NCBI GenBank assembly: GCA_015520735.1
Contig: WAPN01000020.1
Coordinates: forward strand, 1 to 48,834
Direction of reading: 5' to 3'
Length of the DNA stretch: 48,834 nucleotides
Source of the DNA: Desulfurococcales archaeon
GTDB taxonomy: Archaea; Thermoproteota; Thermoprotei_A; Sulfolobales; Desulfurococcaceae
The translations under genes and the position numbers were made by a program. Every line of letters starts with the position of its first letter. The stretch's first letter is position 1. This document shows, piece by piece, positions 33,206 through 40,989 of the stretch. The notes under the pieces were generated by a model. That model did no database searches. It was given only the letters and a program-made list of their open reading frames with translations, and had not been told where the DNA came from.

Positions 33206-33466
33206 TTAGCCCTCCGCGAGCCTGATTTTGAGGTATTCAAGATCCTCATGGGGCCGACCCAGTATTTTCTCGAAGTATATGCTTTCGTAGAGGTTTACCT
33301 CGCCACGGAGCTTTAGCTTCTCCAGCGTTTTCTCGTCGAGACCCAGCTCCTCGAGCTCTGCGTCAGCAACATGATAGCAATGCCCTATCGATGATATGAA
33401 GTGTCTTGCTGAAAGCTCTGGTTTCTCATCATGGTATGTGCAGAGGTATATCTTAACTTTACTCAG
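33206..33466 (-). CDS. 86-residue protein between hydrogenase and Mrp genes (CTG start)
   Basis: This frame has no ATG, GTG or TTG at its beginning, so it is easily missed. It begins at CTG 33466 with GGGGAGGTGA ending 7 bases upstream (33473-33482), a near-perfect ribosome site. It overlaps the hydrogenase small-subunit stop by 8 bases (CTGAGTAA) and ends 7 bases before mnhF. The protein is charged and soluble: a beta strand (SKVKIYLCTY), two Cys (C9, C30), several His (ARHFISSIGHCYHVAD), a helical Glu/Leu-rich middle (ELEELGLDEKTLEKLKL) and a C-terminal helix (GRPHEDLEYLKIRL). I do not recognise a family. Its location suggests an accessory or structural protein of the hydrogenase-antiporter complex. 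All codon choices fit the neighbouring genes. Confidence 0.6.
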   Translation of the reverse strand: MSKVKIYLCTYHDEKPELSARHFISSIGHCYHVADAELEELGLDEKTLEKLKLRGEVNLYESIYFEKILGRPHEDLEYLKIRLAEG

Positions 33467-33932
33467 CGATCTTCACCTCCCCGTGAACCTTCTGCTCGAC
33501 GAGGCCGAGGAGTACTGCCACACCATATATTATCGCCTCAGGCCTAGCAGGGCATCCGGGTACATAGACTATCTTGTCTATCTCGATCCCGTTTTCCTCA
33601 AGCATCTTCTTCAGCTCCTCAACACCGCCTATTACGCTGTACGTATCATACCATATTCCCCCACCCACGGCACACGCCCCTATGGCTAAGATATAGCGTG
33701 GACGGGGAACAGCACGCAGAGCATTGATCACTTTGGGAAGAGTCTTCCTGGTTATCGGCCCAGTAAGAAGTACTAGGTCTGCATGCCGGGGGGAGGCGAC
33801 GAGCTTTATCCCGAACCTCTCAACGTCAAAATATGGTGTTAGCGCGTCAAGTATTTCTATGTCACAGGCGTTACAGCTACCTGTGTTCAGATGGAAAACC
33901 CATATGCTCTTCTTGAGCGGGTTAACCCTCAT
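33459..33932 (-). CDS. [NiFe]-hydrogenase small subunit (NuoB/MbhJ-like)
   Basis: 157 residues from ATG 33932. The proximal [4Fe-4S] ligands are C20, C23 (SCNACDIEIL), C87 (GACAVGG) and C127 (VPGCPARPEAI), all present. The small subunit of group 4 membrane-bound hydrogenases carries only this cluster and passes electrons between the NuoI-like ferredoxin subunit and the Ni-Fe site. The GTG at 33950 is an alternative start. It overlaps the NuoI-like gene by 11 bases. Its C-terminal codons overlap the CTG start of the 86-residue protein. Confidence 0.93.
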   Translation of the reverse strand: MRVNPLKKSIWVFHLNTGSCNACDIEILDALTPYFDVERFGIKLVASPRHADLVLLTGPITRKTLPKVINALRAVPRPRYILAIGACAVGGGIWYDTYSVIGGVEELKKMLEENGIEIDKIVYVPGCPARPEAIIYGVAVLLGLVEQKVHGEVKIAE

Positions 33933-34461
33933 AGTCTTCAGTCCTCGCACCCATCTTCATCGCTAGGGATTGTATGAGCTTCTTCTTCCGGCAGTTGGGA
34001 CATAGGTGTACATAGTTCTCGGAGGCTGGGCTACGCAGGATCACGTATTGTAGCATTCTGCTCGTAGCCCCCAATCCTCCGCCGCAACCACTACACTTCT
34101 CAACACGGTGAACGAGGCTCTCATTCAGATCCCTAGTACTCGCTGATGCTAGCTCGAATTCATGGGTAACTGTTATTGCCCCGACGGGGCATACCTCAGC
34201 ACAGCGTCCACAGAAAATACATCTTCCTATGAAATAGTTTAGTACGATTGTGTCGTCTCTTCGTGATAAAGTTAATGCGTTCGGTGGGCAAGCATTTACG
34301 CATGCACCACAGCCCATGCACTTAGTGGCGTCAATGCTTATTTTCCCACGGAACTCGGTGGTTATCAATGGCTTCTGGTATGGATAGAGTACGGTGACCA
34401 CTCCGCTCTTATGCGCAATACTGATTAGCTTGAAGGGTTTGAGGAGCTTCTTGAGACTCAT
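33922..34461 (-). CDS. NuoI-like 2x[4Fe-4S] ferredoxin subunit with zinc-ribbon-like tail
   Basis: 179 residues. Two typical ferredoxin motifs: C48-C51-C54 with C58 (CMGCGACVNACP) and C81-C84-C87 with C91 (CIFCGRCAEVCP). The C-terminal third carries a further CxxC pair set, C123-C126 and C154-C157 (EKCSGCGGG, LCPNCRKKK), like a metal-binding ribbon, as seen in the HycF group of formate hydrogenlyase. It transfers electrons from the donor to the hydrogenase small subunit. The ATG overlaps the stop of the large-subunit gene (ATGA). Confidence 0.92.
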   Translation of the reverse strand: MSLKKLLKPFKLISIAHKSGVVTVLYPYQKPLITTEFRGKISIDATKCMGCGACVNACPPNALTLSRRDDTIVLNYFIGRCIFCGRCAEVCPVGAITVTHEFELASASTRDLNESLVHRVEKCSGCGGGLGATSRMLQYVILRSPASENYVHLCPNCRKKKLIQSLAMKMGARTEDYEG

Positions 34462-36107
34462 ATCTCACACCCGCATTCACCAGGTATTGATACCGTTTGT
34501 AGCTTCTCCCTCTTACCCGTCTTTAGATCAATCACTACTATCCTATCAGTGCACGAGAAACAAGGATCTATGCTGGCGATCGTCAGAGGCGCATCCGCTA
34601 GGGGCGCGTCCCTTAGCATGACCTTGAGGGCCGGGATATTCTGATATGTAGGTGCGCGGACTCTCCAACGATATGGTCTGCCCCGGCCAGTTATTATGAT
34701 ATGTATGTCTTCTCCACGAGGCGCCTCCACGTTGCCGATGCCTACGAGTCCCGCCGGCACCTCCATCTTCTCAGCCATTATCGGTCCGCCCGGCAGCTTA
34801 TCCAGTAGCTGATCTATAATGTCCATGGACTCAAAGATCTCTTCAACCCTGACCATTACTCTCGCGAGGTTGTCGCCCTCAGTATAGACTGGCACCCTGA
34901 ATGACACGTCTTTGTATGCGCAGTACGGGTAGTCACGCCTGACATCCCTGTCCAGCCCGGAAGCCCTTGCTACAGGCCCGACTACGCTCAGCTTCCTCGC
35001 CTCATCTCTGGGCAGTATCCCTGTACCCCTAGCCCTCCTAACTATCTGAGGGACACTCGTCACTAGGTCTGCCAACTTAGCGAACTCACTACGGAGCCAT
35101 GCGAGCGTGTTCCTTATTGCAGTTATCTTGTCCATATTGATATCCTTCCTCACACCACCGACAAGGTTTATGCCATATGTCTTCCTGCTACCTGTGAGAA
35201 GCTCGGCTAAAACCATCACTTTCTCACGGATCCTCCAAGAATGCATGAAGCCGGCATCATAGCCTAGGAGGTGACAAGCAACTCCCAGCCAGAGCAGATG
35301 ACTGTGGAGCCTCTCCACCTCGAGGACAATACTACGGATATACTGTGCCCGCTCGGGAACCTCTATTTTAGCCGCATTCTCAACGCTCAACGTATATGCT
35401 ACACTGTGAACAAAACCACATATGCCACAAATACGCTCAGCTAGAAACGGTATCTTCTGGTACGTGAACCTCGGGCTCTCAGCCAGCTTCTCAATGCCGC
35501 GATGTACGTGGAAACCATTGTACTCCACATCTACCACTCTTTCCCCCTCAACGAATAACTCGAAGTACTCGGGCTCGTGAAGCGCGGGGTGATACGGGCC
35601 AACCGGTAGCCTCGGGCCCTGGAGGGGCGGCTTATAGGTTATCCTCGGGCTTGGACGCACCGTGTAGTCGACATCCCTCCTAAGAGGATATAGGCCTTCA
35701 GGCCAGTCGTCCGGTAGGACGAACCTGTGAAGCTTCCTGTTCTTGAACTTTATTCCGAGGAGATCCCATGCTTCTAGCTCATACCAGTCTGCCGCGGGCA
35801 CTATGTCCGCTATGCTTGGGAGCACAGGTGTATATGGGTCTGCGTGGGCCTCAATAATTATGTTGATACCCTTATCGTCTAAGCCGTATACATAGTATGC
35901 GGCAAAAGTATTATTTATTGGGCGTTCATCAACAGCCATCATCGTCCTGAAGTAAGCATCTAGTACATCATGTACTATATGTGAGGCCTCGCGTAAATTG
36001 ACCGGCTTTACGCGCACTATTATTCCTGCTGACTCAACGTACCTTATGTCCTCGGCTATGCCGCCGAGCTTCTCTCTAATTATATCCATTATTTCTTTGA
36101 CGCTCAT
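34458..36107 (-). CDS. [NiFe]-hydrogenase large subunit, NuoC-NuoD (HycE-like) fusion
   Basis: 549 residues from ATG 36107 (chosen over 36131 because TAGGAG sits 10 bases upstream). An N-terminal NuoC/HycE-N part (to about 165) is fused to the NuoD-like catalytic part. The Ni-Fe site Cys are all present: RICGICG (C227, C230) and DPCFSC (C516, C519), so it is a true hydrogenase and not a quinone-type NuoD. After DPCFSCTDR there is a 27-residue tail ending GECGCEI; in E. coli HycE a similar tail is clipped by a maturation protease, which fits a processing site after the Arg. No protease gene is in the window. It evolves H2 from electrons delivered by ferredoxin or formate. Confidence 0.93.
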   Translation of the reverse strand: MSVKEIMDIIREKLGGIAEDIRYVESAGIIVRVKPVNLREASHIVHDVLDAYFRTMMAVDERPINNTFAAYYVYGLDDKGINIIIEAHADPYTPVLPSIADIVPAADWYELEAWDLLGIKFKNRKLHRFVLPDDWPEGLYPLRRDVDYTVRPSPRITYKPPLQGPRLPVGPYHPALHEPEYFELFVEGERVVDVEYNGFHVHRGIEKLAESPRFTYQKIPFLAERICGICGFVHSVAYTLSVENAAKIEVPERAQYIRSIVLEVERLHSHLLWLGVACHLLGYDAGFMHSWRIREKVMVLAELLTGSRKTYGINLVGGVRKDINMDKITAIRNTLAWLRSEFAKLADLVTSVPQIVRRARGTGILPRDEARKLSVVGPVARASGLDRDVRRDYPYCAYKDVSFRVPVYTEGDNLARVMVRVEEIFESMDIIDQLLDKLPGGPIMAEKMEVPAGLVGIGNVEAPRGEDIHIIITGRGRPYRWRVRAPTYQNIPALKVMLRDAPLADAPLTIASIDPCFSCTDRIVVIDLKTGKREKLQTVSIPGECGCEI

Positions 36108-36112
36108 GATGA

Positions 36113-37018
36113 TCACACTCCTACTAGCCATGCAATCAGCATGGCGATCGTTAATGGAATGTAGATCTTAAGCATAGATCTGGGAGCTATATCGACACGC
36201 GTCCTGCCCAGCATAACGCTTATCACGGCGAATACAATCCATATTGCGAGAACTACGACTGGATAAATTAATGCGGACGCCACTATCCCGATGATCCTTG
36301 TTAGAGGCAAAACTATCATGTCTGCCAATAACCCGTAGAGTATTGCCCGTTTTAGGTAATGGCTATACAAGGTTATACCTAGTAGAGGCCCCGAGAACTC
36401 TATGAGAACACCACTAGCGAGCTCCGGCTCAGCCTCAGCAATGTCATACGGTATTCTGCCAGACCCAATAAAGGCTGAGACAGCTATGAGGGCAAAGATA
36501 AGCAAGTATGTTAAACTAGGCCTCGCCCGTATTATCCCATCGAAGCTTGATGACCCAGTATAGAACATCAAAGCCACGAGACCCATTACTAGGAAGAATT
36601 CGTTGATCATACCGATCAAGGCTTCCCTGAAAACACCTATAGTGGCATATGGATTGCCGGGCGTTAGAGTCAGGCTGACCCATAGAAGCTGACAACCGAT
36701 CAAGAGTATCGTGAATAGGACAAGGCTGGATCCATTGCTGGTTATAGGCGTGCTGAAGCCTAAGGGCAGGGTGAATGCTGTGATTATAACCGTCGCCATT
36801 AGGAGGCCTGATAAGAGCACCGAGGCCAAACCAGTATCGGTTATCACTAGTTCTTTCTTGAACAGTTTAAGTATATCGTACCAAGTCTGGAGTGGGGTTG
36901 GAGGACCTATACGGCTATGCAGCTTAGCACGTATCTTCCTCTCAATACCGTCGTAGAGGGGAGGTATGAGCAGGAAGACCAATATGAGCACTATGTAGAG
37001 GCTAATGGCCAGCCACAT
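36113..37018 (-). CDS. NuoH/HycD-like membrane subunit
   Basis: 301 residues with about eight hydrophobic helices. The GRIPYDIAEAEPELASGVLIEFSGPLL region (about 186-212) is the NuoH/MbhM signature (the PYDxAEAEPEL pattern) at the interface where the peripheral arm docks. It couples the hydrogenase to the membrane arm. It overlaps the small membrane gene upstream by 17 bases and precedes the large subunit by 5 bases. Confidence 0.93.
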   Translation of the reverse strand: MWLAISLYIVLILVFLLIPPLYDGIERKIRAKLHSRIGPPTPLQTWYDILKLFKKELVITDTGLASVLLSGLLMATVIITAFTLPLGFSTPITSNGSSLVLFTILLIGCQLLWVSLTLTPGNPYATIGVFREALIGMINEFFLVMGLVALMFYTGSSSFDGIIRARPSLTYLLIFALIAVSAFIGSGRIPYDIAEAEPELASGVLIEFSGPLLGITLYSHYLKRAILYGLLADMIVLPLTRIIGIVASALIYPVVVLAIWIVFAVISVMLGRTRVDIAPRSMLKIYIPLTIAMLIAWLVGV

Positions 37019-37307
37019 ACATGATCACCGTAGCAAGCACTATTGCTGTTGTCATGAGGAAGCCTATGTAGAGGCTCGCCATGGTTAAGCTTTCCTCGAG
37101 GCTTCTCTGGGCCTCGTTGATCTTGCGGGCCAGCTTATTGGAGAATGATATGATCGCGTTCTCCGTCTTCTGTCCAAGAATTATGGGCGTAATGACAATG
37201 GTTGCCGCTATCCTGCCGATGGGTCCTTTTAGCTTAGCGACTCCCTTCTTAATCTTCTCCAACAACTTATCAATACCATAAAGTATTGAGGCGCGGGTAT
37301 AGCTCAT
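37002..37307 (-). CDS. Small membrane subunit like a detached NuoL lateral helix (MbhI-like)
   Basis: 101 residues. The first ~65 residues form amphipathic and semi-hydrophobic helices (GIDKLLEKIKKGVAKLKGP, then IGRIAATIVITPII and KLARKINEAQRSLEES), followed by one transmembrane helix (about 75-98). In NuoL and HycC-like antiporter subunits a long amphipathic lateral helix with a final TM helix is part of the same chain; in Mbh it is the separate MbhI. This protein looks like that part encoded alone. The ATG overlaps the preceding antiporter-like stop (ATGA). No other family is apparent. Confidence 0.6.
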   Translation of the reverse strand: MSYTRASILYGIDKLLEKIKKGVAKLKGPIGRIAATIVITPIILGQKTENAIISFSNKLARKINEAQRSLEESLTMASLYIGFLMTTAIVLATVIMYVAGH

Positions 37308-38863
37308 GGGTATGCACCTCCTAGCCAGGGCTCGTCCTCACGGTACAATATCCCCTTCTTCCTCACAATGTAGATCATTACTCCGAGAGTCGCTAGCACC
37401 GCTAGGTTAGCTATTATTATGTAAGGTGTTAGACCCAGTAGATACAAGTATATTGAGCTCGCTGCGCCGAACACTATTATCGATGCTACGCCAAGTGCTT
37501 CACCTAGGTCTAGAAGGTAGTATTTCCTTATACCGCTTATCAGGGGTTTGTAGCCCCCGTAATAGCAGCCAAGGTATTTTAGGGTGTAGACTATGCCTGT
37601 CGATGATAGATAGATGAATGCCACTATTGCTGGAAGAGCTATTGATCCCACGCTGAAATACGTGGTGATCAAAGCTATTACAGCGTAGAGCTTTCCGACA
37701 AACCCTATCGTCGAAGGTACTCCTAATAAGCTTATTCCGCCGACAACAATTGAAAACGCTCCATTACGGTCTATCCTAGCAAGGTATCCTAGTCTATATA
37801 TCTCGCGGGTGTTAGCCAGTATCTCCATAGTCCCAACATTAAGGAATAAAAGGCTCTTGGATAGGCCATGAGCATACATTAGGAATATTATAGCGAGATA
37901 CATTGTGAAGCTCATGCCGGAAGCAAGATATAGTGCTAGAAGCGTCATGAGGCAACCGCTGTAAGCCATCGTGCTATAGCTTAATAGTCTCTTAGCATCA
38001 GTTTGCAGCATCGCTTGTGTAGCCGCGTAAAATATGGTTATAGTTCCAAGCCCTAAGAATAAGCCGATAGTAACCCATGGGTCGAGCCTGACCAGCCTAG
38101 TCACTAAGAGTACCCCGAAAATACTCATCTTCTCCATGATCCCACTGAAGCTCGCCGAGGCGGGACTTGGGGCAAGCGTGTATGCGTCTGGGAGCCAGAA
38201 ATGCAGGGGAACAAGTGCTGATTTTGCGATGAATCCGAGCAATATCAATATAGTCAAGAACGGCCCGACATGTATGCCTTGAAACATGACCGCTTGGAGG
38301 GTCATTGTGAAGAGAGCAGTCAAGCCAACCCTTTCTGCCACCACTGCTAGTAGGGTGAAGAGGCTGAAATCAGCTGTCAGAGCACCTATCACGAGATAAG
38401 TTATCGCTGCTCTCCAAGACTCCCTTGTTCCATCAAATATGATTATGATGAAGCCGACAAGCTCCGTGAGTATCCAGTACATTACAAATTCTATGAGGAG
38501 CGTCGAGGAAAATAAGAGGAGGAGTGAGACCGAGAGTATCTCCACGATGATCTGTAGGGGGCGGGCCATACCCAGTAATACTCTTGAGTATCCTTCGGTG
38601 TAAAGCGTGATAGCTAAACCCACAGCGCCAAGAAGTATGAGGAATGGATACGATAGCGGTAGAAGTATGTGTAGCCATAGATAATCTACTATGGCGAGAA
38701 ACATCATGAAGGAATAAGCGAATAACCTCAGCCCACGGCCCAGTCTTCTCATCCTGTCCACTAGTAGACTACCAGCTATTAGCGGAACAATGGCCACCAA
38801 TAGCAACACGTACTTGATGCCAAGTATGGCTGTAATGCCCTGGATGAGGTCAAGCGCTGGCAT
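37304..38863 (-). CDS. NuoN/L-like proton-translocating subunit 2
   Basis: 519 residues, about 14 transmembrane helices. Antiporter-like signatures: TM5 Glu in YWILTELVGFIIIIF (about 130-144), KSALVPLHFWLPDAYTLAP (about 215-233), SGIMEKMSIFG (about 240-250), and DAKRLLSYSTMAYSG (about 290-304). It lies between a sister subunit and the small lateral-helix gene, consistent with HycC/HyfB- or MbhH-like ion-pumping modules of group 4 hydrogenases. Overlap with the upstream sister gene is 14 bases. Confidence 0.9.
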   Translation of the reverse strand: MPALDLIQGITAILGIKYVLLLVAIVPLIAGSLLVDRMRRLGRGLRLFAYSFMMFLAIVDYLWLHILLPLSYPFLILLGAVGLAITLYTEGYSRVLLGMARPLQIIVEILSVSLLLLFSSTLLIEFVMYWILTELVGFIIIIFDGTRESWRAAITYLVIGALTADFSLFTLLAVVAERVGLTALFTMTLQAVMFQGIHVGPFLTILILLGFIAKSALVPLHFWLPDAYTLAPSPASASFSGIMEKMSIFGVLLVTRLVRLDPWVTIGLFLGLGTITIFYAATQAMLQTDAKRLLSYSTMAYSGCLMTLLALYLASGMSFTMYLAIIFLMYAHGLSKSLLFLNVGTMEILANTREIYRLGYLARIDRNGAFSIVVGGISLLGVPSTIGFVGKLYAVIALITTYFSVGSIALPAIVAFIYLSSTGIVYTLKYLGCYYGGYKPLISGIRKYYLLDLGEALGVASIIVFGAASSIYLYLLGLTPYIIIANLAVLATLGVMIYIVRKKGILYREDEPWLGGAYP

Positions 38864-40325
38864 ATATGCTCAGCTCCCTCGATAGTCTTGGCTTTATGTT
38901 GTAATAGAAGACCGCTACAAGCCCAAGTACAAGAAGCAGGCTGAAAGCATTTATGATTATTAGGACTTGTAGGGCTCCAAGGTTGAAGAACATGAGGAGG
39001 ACTATTCCATAGATAATGCTCAGCGTGGAGAGTATGAGCTCTATTATCTGTGGATACATTGGTATGTTGCGTGGTTTGTAACCTATTGTCCCGGCTCTCC
39101 AGTGAACACCCATGATATTGAAGCCGTAGACTATGCTGACTAATATGGCGTAGGCTGTGACCACGAGGCCTAGAATTTCGAGCGATTTCGACTGGATCGT
39201 TATCAAGGCTATTATTGCAAGGAGTTTGCCCGTAAAGCCGATTGTTGGTGGAACCCCTATAACGCTCAACACCGTCAATAAGACTCCAAGACTACTGGTG
39301 GGTGTGTAGGCTGCAAGAGCTGATAACCTCGTCATGTCACGGGTGTGGGCGAGGACAAGAATTGTACCAGTATTCAGGAATAGGCTCGCCTTGTAGAGTC
39401 CATGTGCGTAGATATTCGCTATGAGTGCATAGAAGACGAGGTTGTTATTGGTCAGCAGATATATGGCTAGTAACACCATCATGAAACCAGTGTTACCCAT
39501 AGTGCTGTAGGCGAGGAGCCTCTTAATGTCTTTCTGGCCTAATAGGACTGTAAAGCCATAGAAGGCCGTCACAGCGCCAAGCCCCAGTATGATGTACCAT
39601 AAGCTCGACGGATAGTTAAAGAATCCCGCGAACCTCATGATGGCGTAGAACCCCATTTTCACCGTTAATCCGCTGAGAACGGCCGAGCCACTGCTCGGGG
39701 CTGTGCTGTGTGCGTGTGGTAGCCAGAAATGGAAGGGTGCTATGGCCGCAGTGGTCGTGAACCCAATAATCGTTAGTATCGAGTAGACAAGCCCAATATT
39801 GATGGGCTGTAACTTGTCAAACGACAGTAGCAGAGCGTTAACTATACCTATATGATAGGCAAGTATTATCACGGCTGTTAGAGCACTCAGCTCGAATGTC
39901 ATGCTCTTGAGAAAGAAGAACCTATAGCCAGCGCGGAATGCTTCGTCGCCACCCTCAAAGCTTACCAGTAGGAAGCCCACTATCTCGGATAGTGTCCAGA
40001 GGGATATGAAGGCTATCATGTTGGGTGCGGCGAAAGTGTATATGATCGATAAATTGAAGACATCTATCAATCCCTGTAGGTTCTTGCCCCTGTATTTCGC
40101 CTCCCCGTACCAGAGATTGTAGAGGCTTGTGAGAAGGCTTACAGGGATCGCTAAACCAAGGAAAATAAGCGATAGGAAATCGAGAAAGCCGAAAGGTATT
40201 GCGGCCAATATTATTAGATATGATATAATGCGTAAAACGATCCGTAAAGCCCTGTTTCCGATAGGTATGAATATGAGTATGTAAGAAATTATCGTGAATA
40301 ACACGAAATATTCAAGGCTCAACAT
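38850..40325 (-). CDS. NuoN/L-like proton-translocating subunit 1
   Basis: 491 residues, about 14 transmembrane helices. It has the same antiporter motifs as the following gene: IAFISLWTLSEIVGFLLVSF (TM5 Glu, about 105-124), TAAIAPFHFWLPHAHSTAP (about 195-213), SGLTVKMGFYAIMRF and QKDIKRLLAYSTMGNTGF (about 270-287). The two sister subunits are clearly paralogous. It begins at ATG 40325, 41 bases after the ferredoxin-like gene, in the same operon. It probably forms one of the ion channels of the membrane arm. Confidence 0.9.
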   Translation of the reverse strand: MLSLEYFVLFTIISYILIFIPIGNRALRIVLRIISYLIILAAIPFGFLDFLSLIFLGLAIPVSLLTSLYNLWYGEAKYRGKNLQGLIDVFNLSIIYTFAAPNMIAFISLWTLSEIVGFLLVSFEGGDEAFRAGYRFFFLKSMTFELSALTAVIILAYHIGIVNALLLSFDKLQPINIGLVYSILTIIGFTTTAAIAPFHFWLPHAHSTAPSSGSAVLSGLTVKMGFYAIMRFAGFFNYPSSLWYIILGLGAVTAFYGFTVLLGQKDIKRLLAYSTMGNTGFMMVLLAIYLLTNNNLVFYALIANIYAHGLYKASLFLNTGTILVLAHTRDMTRLSALAAYTPTSSLGVLLTVLSVIGVPPTIGFTGKLLAIIALITIQSKSLEILGLVVTAYAILVSIVYGFNIMGVHWRAGTIGYKPRNIPMYPQIIELILSTLSIIYGIVLLMFFNLGALQVLIIINAFSLLLVLGLVAVFYYNIKPRLSRELSIYASA

Positions 40326-40366
40326 TGTTGATCCCGGCTTGCCTCGTAGGCAGAAAACGTCGGGTG

Positions 40367-40882
40367 TTACGTCTTAGGGAAATAGTCCAGCATCTTGGCA
40401 CGTACGAGCTGCTCAGCTTTCCTCCTCTTGATTTTGTCTGCTACCTCTTTTGTCTCGCCATAGATTATTGCCTCGGCTGGGCACATAGCGTAACACGCTG
40501 GGTCCAAGCCCTGCTTTCTCAGCGGCCTACAGAGATCACATTTTGTCGCAACTCTTAGCTCAGGGTCTAGTTCGGGTATTCCGAAAGGACAGGCATACAG
40601 GCAAGCCATACAGCCAATGCATTTCATTGTATCGACATAAACCGCGCCGCTTTCATCCCGCGTCATAGCACCCGTAGGACATACCTCTACACATGGAGCA
40701 CGGCTACAGTGCATGCACGAGATAGGTGTTTTTAGCCCGATGCTTGTTTCGTAGACGATTATGTAGGGTTTCCCATCATGAATGAAGTCACATACAGCTT
40801 GACAGGTGTAGCATCCCATGCATTTATCGAGGTCGATATATCTTAAGAACGTGATCTTTCCCTTAACTCCTTCTTCCGCCAT
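40367..40882 (-). CDS. HycB-like ferredoxin protein with four [4Fe-4S] motifs
   Basis: 171 residues from ATG 40882. Sixteen Cys arrange as four [4Fe-4S] motifs: KCMGCYTCQAVC, SCMHCSRAPCVEVC, KCIGCMACLYAC and KCDLC...ACYAMC, the layout of the electron-transfer subunits of formate dehydrogenase and formate hydrogenlyase (HycB/HydN/FdhB2). It is the first gene of the operon, so it likely passes electrons from formate dehydrogenase (or another donor) to the hydrogenase. The ATG at 40882 has GGAGGA (40890-40895) seven bases upstream, better than the GTG at 40885. Confidence 0.9.
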   Translation of the reverse strand: MAEEGVKGKITFLRYIDLDKCMGCYTCQAVCDFIHDGKPYIIVYETSIGLKTPISCMHCSRAPCVEVCPTGAMTRDESGAVYVDTMKCIGCMACLYACPFGIPELDPELRVATKCDLCRPLRKQGLDPACYAMCPAEAIIYGETKEVADKIKRRKAEQLVRAKMLDYFPKT

Positions 40883-40925
40883 CACGGTTCTCCTCCATTC
40901 CGAGTTTTGAACTTTGTTTATTATG

Positions 40926-40935
40926 CATTATATAC
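40926..40935 (-). promoter_or_regulatory. Promoter of the hydrogenase-Mrp operon
   Basis: On the minus strand gtatataatg (40926-40935) is a good TATA element. Transcription would start near 40906, giving a leader of about 24 bases that contains GGAGGA (40890-40895) before ATG 40882. This is the only strong promoter I see in front of the 16 genes running from 40882 to 28899, which fits a single operon. I saw no obvious operator or repeat around it. Confidence 0.5.
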
Positions 40936-40989
40936 TTATTTTGTAACATACAGATTCTCATGTATTGTAAACCTGGTCAAAAACATGTA

